Positions 1 through 11,835 of a DNA stretch of 64,000 nucleotides are shown here, one piece after another; the first letter of the stretch is position 1; every line of letters starts with the position of its first letter. The position numbers and the translations under genes are program-made. Origin of the DNA: Haliclystus octoradiatus. Lineage: Eukaryota; Cnidaria; Staurozoa; Stauromedusae; Haliclystidae. The stretch spans positions 24,822,850 to 24,886,849 of the forward strand of contig OU744450.1 in NCBI GenBank assembly GCA_916610825.1, read 5' to 3'. Under the pieces are notes generated by a model. That model worked only from the letters and a program-made list of their open reading frames with translations. It was not told where the DNA came from and made no database searches.

Positions 1-97
1 TATGAACTTTGTCGTCATTTCTAGGGTTTGACCCGGTCAATGTTGATGCATAGGACTTGATTGGCGATACGGATATTTCTGAAATTTCTATAACAGA

Positions 98-1233
98 AAA
101 TCATATAAGTCAAATCTGCTATAACGATCACTTCTATATAGCGGCCACTCGTATATAATGGTCACCCTTGTAGTGTATTAGATTTGCTTCTATTTAATCA
201 ACCCTGTATATTAAGGCCAACTGTACATGATTCGATAAAATGGGGGTTTCAGACCCGGAAGGCTAGCACAAATTCAGAAGGAAGAGGAAGAAATAGCTGT
301 ATTCAAGTTTTATAACCAGAAGAAAAAGAATTGTCTTTCGTTTCCATGAAAGATCTAAATGATTAGGCGCAGTTTTTATCATATTTTTTGACAACAAATG
401 AACAATACCCCTGCGAAAACAGTTCAGGAGTTCACGAACAGTTGATGAACTGTTCATGAACTGTTCATGAACTGTTCATGAACTGTCTGTGAGGTTTCAC
501 GAACTGTTCATTAACAGTTCATGAACACTTTATGAACAGTTCAGGAAAATTGGAGCCATTTAACGTTCATGAACCGTTCATGAACTGTTCATGAACTCCT
601 GAACCAATTTTTGCAGGGGCAGCTTCTAAATAGAAACTGTGAAACTGTTTGCATTATTTCAAGCCAAAAAATCTTGTACGCAAAATTAGAATCCCGGTTG
701 GTAAAATATTTTATGTCACCCTGCACCTGCTTGTAGTGGTCAATTTATCTACCTCTAATGGAGTAATGGTTGGCTGTTCTATACAGGTCTCACTGAAACA
801 TGATTATATTTGATGAAAAAAATTATGCTGATACAAACTGCCATGTAACGGTTATCAACTAATACAGAGGCTGTTAGATAACCGTTATACGACACAGACA
901 CTGTAGTATAAATTCATCTTTCATAACCTGCATGAAGACACATATGTTGTAAACAGACTGAAACTGCGAACATAGAAGATTATTGGAGATTATTTTTCAT
1001 TGGGTTCTCTTATGATAAAAATTGTTCTTTATATAAATGAATGGTTGCGATGTGAAGTAAAACCTGTATAGAACAGCCAGCTACTAGAGGTAGATAAATT
1101 GACCACTATAAACAGGTGGCCTTTATAAACAGGGTTGATTCAATAGAAAATACTATTTGAGACATATCAAGAGTGACCACTATAGAAAGGTGGTCGCTAT
1201 ATAGAGGTGACAGTTATAACAGGTTTAACTGTA
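98..1233. mobile_element. Long inverted-repeat (pogo-like MITE) element, split by an insertion
   Basis: The right arm (about 1064-1233) reads acctgtatagaacagcc... and ends ...ggtttaactgta. Its reverse complement matches 98-235 and then 716-790 in order, so the left arm is interrupted by about 480 bp (236-715). The ends resemble CAGT(N)AAACCTnnTATA, the kind of terminus seen in Tc1/mariner/pogo elements, and a TA follows the right end. No transposase is present. Shorter relatives lie at 8605-8792 and 18625-18787. The arm match is seen directly; the pogo assignment is inference from the termini. Confidence 0.6.
408..619. mobile_element. Foldback element of GTTCATGAAC units (copy 1)
   Basis: The termini are inverted repeats: cccctgcgaaaacagttcag on the left against the reverse complement of ...ttgcagggg on the right. 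The interior is made almost wholly of the palindromic unit GTTCATGAAC and near variants. It lies within the segment that splits the element at 98-1233. Related copies are at 4924-5058 and 6889-7200. No coding capacity is seen. Confidence 0.6.
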
Positions 1234-2065
1234 TAGAATAATTTAAAAATTGAATAGTAAAAGTTTAAAGAAGAAGTTATAAAAATAACTAAGTCCACCT
1301 ACTTTTATTTTCTTTAGATTCTTTTTTATTTTCGATTAGCCCTTTTGTTATAGTTGCGTCCTTCTTATTTTGTTTTAATGCCAACCGGACAGCTTCTTGT
1401 CCAGCCCTCCATGAGCGAGTTGATATTGATGTCATTGGCTTATTGGTAGAAACTTTTCGCTTCATTTTACCTACGAAATGAACATTATTTCACATACTAT
1501 GTCACAATAATATACATATAGGTCTAGGCTACAAGTTTACTCGTTGCTGTCAAAAATGTGTCAATCATTGTCTGTTGTGTGCAATCTGAAGTATACACCC
1601 ATCAGGGTGCCACCAAAAGTTTTGATCTTCCGGGAACTGTGTTGTTCTGTGATTGGAAACCTTACTGGGATTGAATTTATTTATATGCTTCATAGTTCTG
1701 AAGAATTGATCTTAGAATTTAAGAAATTTGACTTACTTTGAAGCAAGATGCATGGATTTCAAAACATAGAAAATATGAAATCCAAAAATAATAAAATTTG
1801 AATAAGAAAATAATCATGATAAGATTGGAAACCTTCTGATTTTGTGTTGGCCTTCCGGGAACCAGGTTCCCAGGATCCCGCACTTTGTGACAGCCTGACA
1901 TCCGTTGTCTTACATACACATCACCTCCAATTGTGACAGGTGTTTGTCAGGTCTCTCAGTCATTTTTTTTTTAACCGAAAACAATTTTTTAATTACCAAA
2001 CGTCCTTGCATTTCATGTAATTCTTAAAAAGTTATATTCATGCCCAGCGAAAAGGAAACCCCATG

Positions 2066-2069
2066 GTTA

Positions 2070-2114
<45 letters not shown>

Positions 2115-2115
2115 G
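2066..2115 (+). repeat. (ATC)n microsatellite
   Basis: About 15 copies of the trinucleotide cat/atc with one interruption (cgt) near the right end. No gene is associated with it. Confidence 0.9.
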
Positions 2116-2589
2116 TCATTTATTCAGGACTTGAATAGGCTATAAGCTTTATTTCACAAGACTGTTAGTTAGCCTAGCTCCACAAGGCCCACTAATCCGC
2201 TACTCTACATTTGGGCCTAGTAAAATTTCAAAGAATGAAATGATGCGCAAGCAACATTGTGTCGTCTATTTTATAAACAGAATAGGCTACAATAGACCAC
2301 TTGAGAAAAACGAGTGTAACTTACATGTGAAACGATGTGCCCCGTGATGGGTGAATCATTCTTAACGTCTTTTCAACTCGCGAAGACGTCACAAATCATT
2401 TCACGAGTTAGAAAATAGAACAATCCCCACCTAAGATCGCATATGCTAACCTGTGATTGGTCATTATGATTTTTTGTTAAGGTTAGTACTGTAGTTTCAA
2501 CATTAAATAGCACCGCTTATCCCTTGGTCTATATAATAAGCTTTACAAATTTAAAACTTCTTTTTTCTGTTAGTCAGATTTCTCACTCT

Positions 2590-2700
2590 GTTTACAATTG
2601 TATAATTTGAAACTTTGAGTAACAGAGGAAAAAGTGTTGTAATTGACTCTCTCCAAACAGCTCTGTAATTTATTGATGTTGAGCACTTTAACAGCTGTGA
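2590..2700 (+). mobile_element. Decayed Penelope-like 3' tail
   Basis: The stretch gaaactttgagtaacag, then attgactc and acagctctg...ttgagcact, follows the same order as the 3' tail of the Penelope-like copies at 37.2-38.6 kb. It matches the 3' half of the hammerhead motif there (GAAAC, GTA, ACAG), but the CTGATGA half is not recognisable. Confidence 0.45.
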
Positions 2701-4269
2701 TTGAACCAACAATCTTGCAAATTACTACCGTATTTTCATTAGGTGTCTGCGAGTTCGATCGGAATTGGAGTCCTATCCGATCCGATTGGATTTCTTTTAG
2801 GATTCAGATTGGATTTTTGATTATCAAATTACATTATATTGTTTTTGATATCATTATAATGTAAATAGACTAGAAACAATAGATAGTCCAGATCAGGATT
2901 ATGTCGGATCAGATCAGATTCTCAACGCCGAATCGGAATAATTCATTTCTTTCGGATTAAAAGGCATTCATTGAAGCCTTTTGAGAACATTTGGATTACA
3001 GTCACGTGAAAAAAAGCTCCAGGCCTATTGAGTGCTAAATAAATGATGATGATAATGATGATGATAATGTCCAATCCAGTCTGACGTAGACCTCTAATCT
3101 CTATGCCTATATATATTAAAATATGGGTATGGTACACCTTGTTACTTTGAGGGTTAGGCCTAGCCTATGATGTATTTGTAATATTTATTTGTAAGCCTGA
3201 CCTGTTTGTTTAGTAGGAGAAGACTTCAATTTTGGTTTCTTTGATAACTTTGGGCTAGTTTGTTCTAGCGTAGCTGTGTTGACAGATTTTTTCAACAGAT
3301 TTTGCCTCAGTTTCCGTTGTACATGACTGCTATTTGAGAAGTTTGCTTGATTGCTATCTTTGACAATATTAAATCCTAATAAATTAAAAATATGATCATC
3401 GAATAAATAAATTGTTATAAAATATGAAATTAATTAATTCAAATTAGTTTCTCAGGTATGCATGTGAATAATTCTAAACGGAAAATAAAATTTAACGGAT
3501 AGTTATAAAAAAAACTGTTAAATTGATTATAAGATGTGATTAACGTTTTCATCAAAATCTGATTGGTAGGAGTCATTATTGAAAACTTATGAAAAAGGAT
3601 AATATCTCGCCTTTACAGATCAGTTTTCACAGGAACAATACGTAGGACTGAATCAGGATTATTACCAAACACTTTGACATGATTTAAATATTTTTTAAAG
3701 AAAGAATAGTTGATGAATAATTAATTAATAAATTTGCTAATAAATGGCAGCGCTCAATTGTACAGGCGTTATTGAACATGTGGTACTGTACATCGGCATG
3801 GGCACACTGCACAAAACAACTAGCTTTAACACAACGATAGACAGCCCTTTAACATCTGTGAAAAAATGTTTACTGCTTTCACTGGGGTCATTAGAATACC
3901 TATTCCGTATCGCTGAGATTCTTGCATCGTATCGATATCTCAGTCCAGTCAAATTTGAGCTTGAATAATTTCCAAATTAGATTGTAAAATGAAGCATTTC
4001 ATATGAAATGTTCATAAACTATCCATTGAAATATTACAAAAACATTACGAAAAACAGGTAGTTTACCGTTCATGATAAGCTCATGAATTAAGTGGACTTG
4101 GTGAATATTTCCACGGGTACAGGGGGGCATGAAAGAACAAATGTCCAAAATAGACTGGAAATAACGATAAACAAAATCAATCATTACTCACTGAATTGCA
4201 AGGGAAAAACGCAAATTCTGATGTTGGAGGTAAAAATGACTGCATATTTTAATATTATAAGCCTTTAGC

Positions 4270-4627
4270 TAGCCTGCGTACCAGCGCCGAGGATTTTCCT
4301 GAAACCATAGGGTCTGTAAACTAATGTGTGAATTTTAACCCATCGAAAATAACATCTATATACTAGCCTTATTGGTAAATTATTCCCACTCCGATTCACA
4401 CTCTATCACAAAAGATCAATTGTCATAAAATCACAACTCTTCAATCATGTCACACTCATCAGCAATAACAATGATCTTAATGATAATCAACGTAATGCAT
4501 AAATCTTAAAGATTAATGCATAAATTATATTCCAAGTCATGAGAACTTGCTGGGCCAAAAGTCACGCTTTAGTTCACAGACCCTATGGTTTCAGAAAAAC
4601 CTTAGGGCTGGTACTCAGGCTAGCTTG
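4270..4627. mobile_element. MITE-like element with ~56-bp inverted repeats
   Basis: The left end gctagcctgcgtaccagc...gaaaccatagggtctgt is repeated in reverse complement at about 4572-4627 with few mismatches. The interior (about 245 bp) is AT-rich and non-coding. The next feature to the right is the last recognised exon of the minus-strand gene at 4.8 kb. Confidence 0.65.
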
Positions 4628-4792
4628 CATATATATATATGTTTGCTAGCAAGTCATGTTGTTATGTTAATTTATGAGATTTGTCTAAACTTACATACCT
4701 TTATAAGCTGGTGGTTGGTTAATCTTGGTCACTTTACGAATCATAGGTTGCGTATAATAAAATACATCATTTTCACTTGTGTTTTCTCTTAC

Positions 4793-7700
4793 TGATGATG
4801 TCAAGTCTGGTTTCTGCTTTTGAGGAGGTGAATTGTCTATGAGAAAAAGAAATAACATTTAAAAGTAAATTTCACAAATATCCTTCAAAGTGCTTTTAAT
4901 GCTATATATTGCCTGAGTCATATCGCCTGTGGTCAAAAATTCATAAACTCAAATAGCCACGTTCCTATAATACAGTTCATAAATATGAGCAATCTCATTT
5001 TCATGGAATTTTGATTGTCTGGATCATGAACTTTTCATGAACATCTTTCGCAGTGGGCTACATAACAGCCTCAGACAGATGACAGTTCATAAAAGATTGA
5101 TAAAAAATCTAATCATAAGCTAAAAAAAGATTGGCATTAGTCAACATCGATTGTGTCTGACGACAAGCACTATGCCGTTGGAGTTGCGATTCGATCATTA
5201 GTTTCACTCGCTCTTTGTCCATTATAAACCCAGTCCATTAGGAGTTAATCATGTGTTACAACCCGGTACCTCATCCGCCACTGACAGTGGCCACATTGAA
5301 GGCCATACAAATGGCATATCATAGTTCGAATCCTATTCAAAGAATTATTTAATTAATTAAATTTGATTCTATTTCTCAACAAATTATTGAGTTGATCAAT
5401 GATTGTTAACACACATATTTCTGAATAAGAACATTGAAATGTGATCGATGAAACCCTAGAATAGGATCGATGTTGACTATGAATTAAGACTGGACCCTTC
5501 AAAAATCCAGGCCTAAATGTTTCCAAATTCCATTGTCGAATTGAAATTTTATAATCTTAACATTTCGAACAATGAAATAAAAGATGCAAGTCACATTAAA
5601 TCAACTTTCTGTCTGTGACTCTGTTGGAGCAGTCTTCTATTAACTAGTTTTTTTCAAATATCTGATCACCTGCAAGAAGACAATCCCAGGATATTAGATT
5701 ACTTACCAGGACTTGTTGACGTTGAATATCCAAATGAAGCAGTTTTCTGCATCATGACCTTATCTCTGATTTTTGAAAGACCACCTGTAACAAGTCAAAG
5801 AAATAAAGATGTGAAGTGAAAATAACTAAAATTAAAGAAAGAAAATAAGAAAAATACGATTCATTGAAAGATCATTGAAGGCATTTGAAAAATAATTGGT
5901 TTCAGTTCAAGAGATTTGATCGCGATTTGGAAAGTATTCCACCAAAATGTAAACAGTTTTTAACTGTAGTGACACAACAAGAATGGTTATTAAACATGAG
6001 CAACATACTTTTACATTTAGCAGAAGAGAATAATTCTTTTCTAGACAGATTTGGTTTATTGGGAAGTGCAATTCTTTCTCTTTGTGTTTTAAGATCATCA
6101 CGATCATAATTAAAATCAGAACTAGTAACCCAGTTTTCCTTATACTCTTTAGATCCTTTGTTGATTGCCAGATGACTTTTAAAACCTGAACAAGAAAACA
6201 ACATGGATTGTATTATAACGCATGCGATTACACGTGCGCGCCTCGATGCACGCCTAAACACTCTGACGCATGCAATTAATCGCACGCCAAAATGTTAAAA
6301 AAAAATATAGTTTTTTTTTTGATGTCAATTTTTTTTGCAATTAGTTTAGTCATGATTCTGATGATATATTTTAATCTCATTTCAATTTCCTGTTTTATTT
6401 TGTTATTATTTATTATTCAATGAACTTCAATCTGCTATTATTATGATTCTAATTCGACTTGTTGGACAATTATTTGAACTGAGAGAAATTATGCTCCATT
6501 CCATCAAGTTGGGATGTACCAGCAAATGTGATGTTAAAGAGAATAAATTTGTGTTGCAATGACAACTGATAATCATGATGCATGTTGTCATGACAATAAT
6601 GATCTGATGGTATGCAATAGCACGCCTTGATCATATTAGGCGTGCATTTTATAGCACCCGTGTCGTCTCGATAATACAAACCATGAAACAATAATACAAA
6701 TTAGTCTATAATTAAAAACATTAAGAACGAAATAATTATTCAGTCTACTTACTTTTGAATTGATCATCATCAGTAGTAATTTCCTAAGAATATATCAAAC
6801 AAAAATATAAAATCTAATGGGCTACTGTAAATATGTATATAAATAACAACATTCCAATCATCAGATGCAAGAATTGAAACTCGAAAAATCCTCCATGAAA
6901 AAATTCATGAGTTCATTAACAGTTCATAAACAGTTTTTGTGTGTTCATGAACAATCACAAACATGAACTGGTTCATGAACTGGTTCATGAACTGCTTCAT
7001 GAACAGTCACAAAGATGAACCGGTTTATGAACTGGTTCATGAATGTGTAATTGCCTTAAAGTTCATAAAAAGTTCCTGAACTGTTCATGAACAATTTGAA
7101 CAATTCATGAAATATGAACTTTTATGAACTGTTTTTGAACAGTTAATGAACTTTTTGGCAATTTTACGTTCATGAACTCATTAAATTTTTTCGCAAGGGA
7201 TAGGCTGAAATCAATATTATGTGGATGATCATTATTCATTTGTAAAATGGATTTCAGTGGGAAAGAGGAAACAATAATTATAGCTCTAGGGTGGAAATTC
7301 TGAAAATCTCATGTCTGAGCCGAATTAATAATATCTTCTTATGTAACAGTTTCAGGGTTAATTTAAGGACTGTTTTTTGATCCAGTGAAACGGACCCACA
7401 TAACAAATCTTGAAATAGCTTTTTATTCATATGTTTCTGTGCCAATTACAGATTTTTAATTGAATATAATTGAATATTATGGTTTTGAAACGAACTTGAT
7501 ACTTAAAACTGGTCAATCGAAATACAGTAAATCCTGTATTAACACTTATGTTGCCGTCCCCGAGTATATTCGTTTTCAGAAGTTAAGCACCACAGGCCGT
7601 CCCCGAGTATATTCGTTTTCAAAATGTACGTCATTCAATTGCTTCGGAAACAAAGGATAAGGGATCTCCCTTCAGATTTCTTTTGTTCATATTAACCAAT

Positions 7701-10700
7701 AGAATTCCAGCTTTCATGGGAACCTTTTTTCACATGATTTGGTCATGATCTGATGAAATTATAGAAAATTGAAAATTTACTTCGAAGCATGTTGTAAACA
7801 AAATGGCGTCGAGAAGAACGAGCATGGAGTTTTTTAATTATAAATAATACTAAACATTTCATAAACAGAATAAAAGTTACATCAAATTGTTCATAAATAT
7901 ACTGGCAGTCATCCTGAACATAATTATTGTTGTCTCTTATGGAAAAAAATGTATTTTCAAGGCGGAGAAGACAGCGCTTCGTATTGTTATTGTGGTCATT
8001 TTTCGTTCGAACTTCGAAGATCTTGGTATCATCAGAAATTCATTATAAAACGTATTTTAAAGCTAATTTTCATTGAAGTATATCTTTCTAATGTATGTTT
8101 GAGTTGTTGATATGGAAAATTCATTACTTTCTCAAGGTAAAAATGTTTTAGTTCGATGATTTGTTTACCTTCATGTGTATTTATGATCGTCAGACGATTT
8201 GGATGCATGCATGTTTTACAGTTTCTGTGACCAATATTTTGCGAATATTTATGATATTTAAAATGTATTTGACCACTTTATGATCTTACGAAGACATTAT
8301 GCTAGCAAATAATATCTTGAAAGTTTATTTTGAATTTTCTTTGAAATAAAATTTTCATTTTACTTAGTAGAAAACTAAAGTTTCAAAGTGTTTCAGTGCC
8401 AAGAACAAAACATTAAAACTTATTTTGATTAAAAAATACCACACACTATAAATAATATTGATGTTCTTCAAAGTATGTAATTTCAAGTAATAAAACAATC
8501 TCTAACATCCCCAAAAACAGAAATTTAATTGTTGTATTTCTTTCCCACGTGCTGAGCTGAACTCGTGCGGCCTGTGGCGTACCCCGGTTCTCTTACAGTG
8601 CGGCAACATAAGTGTTAACAGCCAACTACGAGATGTAGAGAAATTGACCGATATATGCAGGTGGAATTTATATAGCCTACAGGGTTGATTCAATAGAAAA
8701 TATTACTTGGACATATCAAGAGCGACCACTATATACAAGTGGTTGCAAGAAAGAGGTGCCCGCTAATCCGCTATAAAAGGGTTTGACTGTAGTTGATATT
8801 GTGTGTGAGAGATCGGTTATTGTAGAGATTACTGAGCAAATATTGTCATGTTAGAAAAGCAGAAATAGCCTGATATGTATGAATGACGTGAGAATTCTCT
8901 TGTCTGGGTAGGCTATTCAGACAGGAAATATTACAACAACTTAATAACTCACATCAGAAAGTATGTCTTGGTGGCGTTCTGCTGGCCTGGAAGGTATCAA
9001 TATACGTTGATTTGATTTCTCTTTGGCAGCTGCTATTGAAAATCGTTCATTTCGATCAGACAAAGGAACACTTCGTATTTTGTTATCCACTGATTTGAGC
9101 TATCAAAACAAATTAAACCGAAATCATTAAAAATCAAAATAGGCCTAATGAATTTGCTAGTATTATAATGTGCTTTTGTATTTTAGCCGATCCTGGATTA
9201 GTTACTTAATTGAATGCTTTCTTCTGTCATAATATGTGTTAAGAGAACCATAAAACAATATATATTTATTATTATTATTATTTATATTATTATTTATTAT
9301 TATTGAGTAAAAAATCTGTCTGAAGATCGCTGTGAAAAGCGTGAAACTTGAGTAACAGTAAAGAATGTGTATTCTTTGACTCTTTCGCCATATATTATTA
9401 TTATTTACTGCTCTGTCAAATGAAGACATAGAGCCCTCTATTATCTGCTATTAGATAAACATAAATTTTATTATTTATTATTATATGCAAATACATATAA
9501 CATGTGAAATTGTTTATTAATCTCTATCCCATTGTGTAAAATTGATATGTAAGATACTAGCAGTCAGTCCGATGCGTTGCTGGGCTAATTTGGGTTCTAC
9601 AGTTACTGAATTGTTGAGAAAGTGTATTTTGTAAACGGAACACCAAGCCCAAATTATTTATCAACAGATGTGAGTTGATAAATCTGATTACCAGAAATAA
9701 TTTAGGTAAAAAATAATAGTTGAGAAATGTTTCAATAATGTTGATGTGTTTTTGAATGGTGCGACACCGGTGAAATTCAAAAAAAAATCCCCTACAAAAA
9801 ATGGGAAAAGTGACTCATTAACATCTCTTGAGCATTATCAAAAAACATGAATATTTTGTAATTAAAATTTGTTTTCAAAGATGAATTTTCATTTTTGTAT
9901 AACTAGTACAATGTCAAAGTTGTTCAATGTGAACCAAATTTATTGTAAACTTTTAATTTGAAAATTCCAACTATCGTGTCCCATTCTTCGTGGAACTGCT
10001 CATTAGAAACATTTACTATTACCAAGTAGGCAAATAATACAATTCACAGTAAGTTGCACAGTTTCAAAGGAAACTTTAAAAAAGTGACTACACATAGTCA
10101 TTAACTTAGCAAAAATACAGGTTAAAATTGAAAACACACCTCTTCCTTAGCAGCAGCAACACAGTTCCAAGCATCTTCTAAAGCTAAAATAGATATTATA
10201 TATGTAACAGTTAGCCTAAGGACCGATCAAAACACAACTAAAACTAGTGTTCATAATGGTGTTCATAGAAATATACAAAACAATTTCATATTTCTTGTGT
10301 CAGTTACATTTCATTTTAAACCTTTCAAGATTCCAATTTAAATTCCATAATTGAGAGTCAACAAAGCCTTCCTAGCATTTGGAGAAAATGCAGCAAATGA
10401 GCTTCATGCTCTTTGATTCTTTTGCTTCCCGATAATTTCGCAAATTCAGTGAAGCATTACAAAAACACCAAGATAAACTAATTAAGACCAACAAGAGAAA
10501 TTTTAGTCCCTTGCTGTTTTTCAAACATTCCTTGATAGCCTTTATTGGGGAATTGCTGCTTTAGATAGAAAGAAACGTTCTAATTCGTACATGTTCCTCT
10601 TGTATTTTTACTATCGGCCAGTAGATTTTGCAATCTGCGGCTAAAGCACCGGCCAAATGACTTTTTATTTCGTCAAAATCCATATAATTTTGTCTTGGAT

Positions 10701-11541
10701 TTGCAAAATCCTATGAATGATGGAGAAATAAAAAGTCAATGACCATCATCACGATGTTGGCTGATGTTAAATTGCATTTTGGGGGAATTTTGAAGATATT
10801 CAAAAATTTCGCCAACATTGGAAGAATTTTTAAAATATTTTACAGTTCTCAATTAAATCCTACCAATGTGGGCCAAGTGGCCAAATGAAACTGATTCGAA
10901 AGGATTTGTGATATACGAGTTTGTCAACAACACTAAAATTATCAGATGTTGATGAAAATGAAACAAAATAAATCCTACGGATGCTGGTGAAATAAAAGTC
11001 ATTTGGTCAGCCCCCAAGATGTTGGCAAAAAACAACAACATCCGTAGGATTAAATCCTACCGATGTTAGCGAAATAAAAATGTTATTTGGCCAGGGCTCA
11101 AGATCTTAGCCTCAGAACAAAAATTTCAATATTTAATGCTTAGGGATCAGGAATGCCTGGGACGCAACCATATAACAGGGGACGGTAACTTCTCTAGGCA
11201 AAGACATCATTTAGATTACAAAGACAATATTTAGAGACAAGGACAATACTTTTGGAATCCGGGAATATATTTATAATGATCTTTAGAAAGATTTGGGGTA
11301 CAGAATTTGGCTAAAAAGCATCAAACATAATCAAAATGTTGACAACTCAGTTGAAATAGAAAGTGTCAGTGACTCAGCAGGATAGCAGCTAACTAACAAC
11401 TAATATATTATATATAGGGTCTATTATCATCAACGTCTAGATTTTACCTGAAACAGATGTACCATACGATCTAGTGGCGTTAGAAGAACCTCTAACATTC
11501 AACTGTGGTTCCTTTATTCGATGGAACTGGAATTCACTCAT
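4793..11541 (-). CDS. Unknown protein, seven-exon gene model (3' end unresolved)
   Basis: I do not recognise this protein. The exons, in coding order on the minus strand, are 11541-11448 (ATG, begins MSEFQFHRIKEP), 10183-10140, 9099-8953, 6783-6753, 6185-6009, 5784-5707 and 4836-4793. Each is bounded by AG and GT, and the phases chain without a stop (94, 44, 147, 31, 177, 78 and 44 bp, which is 205 codons). No stop codon is reached at 4793, so at least one more exon lies further left. The product is polar, rich in Ser, Lys, Asp and Gln, with no signal peptide or membrane segment. Runs such as ALEDAW and AAAKEE suggest short helices in a largely disordered protein, possibly cytoplasmic or cytoskeletal. 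That role is a guess. The evidence for a gene is the seven phase-compatible exons with good splice sites, including a 31-bp microexon. The family is unknown. Confidence 0.68.
4924..5058. mobile_element. Foldback element of GTTCATGAAC units (copy 3, decayed)
   Basis: The left end cgcctgtggtcaaaaattca and right end ...catctttcgcagtggg are diverged forms of the termini at 408-619, with ttcatgaac units inside. It lies in an intron of the minus-strand unknown gene. Confidence 0.4.
5140..5345 (+). repeat. Dispersed repeat shared with 53745-53990
   Basis: The segment containing attcgatca.tagtttcactcgctc..., ccattaggagtt and acctcatc(g/c)... recurs in the same order and orientation near 53.75 kb. 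It ends with tRNA-like text (ggttcgaatcc-type). The family is not recognised. It is old, judging by divergence. Confidence 0.45.
6889..7200. mobile_element. Foldback element of GTTCATGAAC units (copy 2)
   Basis: Terminal inverted repeats (ccatgaaaaaattcatgagttc and the reverse complement of gaactcattaaattttttcg) enclose about ten GTTCATGAAC-like units. This is the longest copy of the family. It lies between exons of the minus-strand unknown gene. Confidence 0.6.
8605..8792 (+). mobile_element. Pogo-like MITE, short form
   Basis: It matches the right arm of the 98-1233 element (gttgattcaatagaaaatatt, gaccactatata, ggtttgactgta). Both ends approximate CAGTnAAACC in inverted orientation. It is intronic to the minus-strand unknown gene. 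Confidence 0.55.
9310..9450 (+). mobile_element. Solo Penelope-like 3' tail with a well-formed hammerhead motif
   Basis: Positions 9316-9358 fold as a type I hammerhead: stem I CTGT/ACAG, core CTGAAGA (CTGANGA is the consensus), stem II CGCT/AGCG with a GTGAAA loop, then GAAAC, a short TTGA loop and the cleavage-site triplet GTA. The downstream order (ttctttgactc, ATT triplets, ctgctctgtcaaatga) matches the 3' tail of the Penelope-like copies at 37.2-38.6 kb. Hammerheads are known from Penelope-like retroelements. No endonuclease or reverse transcriptase remains here. Confidence 0.65.
10640..11105. mobile_element. Foldback element with GGCCAAAT termini
   Basis: The left end (agcaccggccaaatgac, tttttatttcg) is inverted at the right end (cgaaataaaaatgttatttggccagggct). 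Internal copies of cctac(g/c)gatgtt and aaataaaa give direct and inverted subrepeats. A shorter relative lies at 30415-30535. It is intronic to the minus-strand unknown gene. Confidence 0.5.
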
Positions 11542-11835
11542 ATTTAAAAATTCTTTGATATGTCCAGTCAGTCTAGACTCCAATCAAATATTTTTCAAAA
11601 CAAAAACACCAGTAAAACTAACATAGGCCTGACAATCATCGATATAAAACTGCTTCCATGTCTTGTAATTCATCATAATACCATCATGTGGTAAAAAATG
11701 CTGTCCTCTATGCATTTTACAATCATCTAAGCATATTTCATTTGTCCTGTGATTTACCAAGTATTAGTTACAGTTGAATTATAAACAGTTAGTGCGTAGC
11801 GTGCTTGAGTTGATCAGCGCCATCTTGAACTGGCG
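11542..11835 (-). promoter_or_regulatory. Probable 5' region of the minus-strand unknown gene
   Basis: On the minus strand AAGATGGCGC (11826-11817) matches the YY1-type motif often found just downstream of animal transcription starts. It lies about 275 bp upstream of the proposed ATG. No TATA box is convincing. This is inference from motif and position only. Confidence 0.25.

Noticed and set aside
3737-3968. Overlapping open frames on both strands, possible last exon of the minus-strand gene
   Set aside because: No clear acceptor joins it in phase to the exon at 4793, and the peptide shows no recognisable features.
4696-4724. Possible eighth exon of the minus-strand gene (INQPPAYK, good donor)
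   Set aside because: The acceptor has no pyrimidine tract and the piece is too short to judge.
420-7190. CRISPR-like spacing of GTTCATGAAC repeats
   Set aside because: Units are palindromic, irregularly spaced and in a eukaryotic genome; they fit a foldback element.
7554-7624. Text resembling a 5S rRNA segment (agaagttaagca) within a 55-bp tandem duplication
   Set aside because: Only about 11 bases agree and the flanks do not fold as 5S.
7803-7845. aaaATGGCGTCG start-like context
   Set aside because: The frame closes after 14 codons and no donor site follows.
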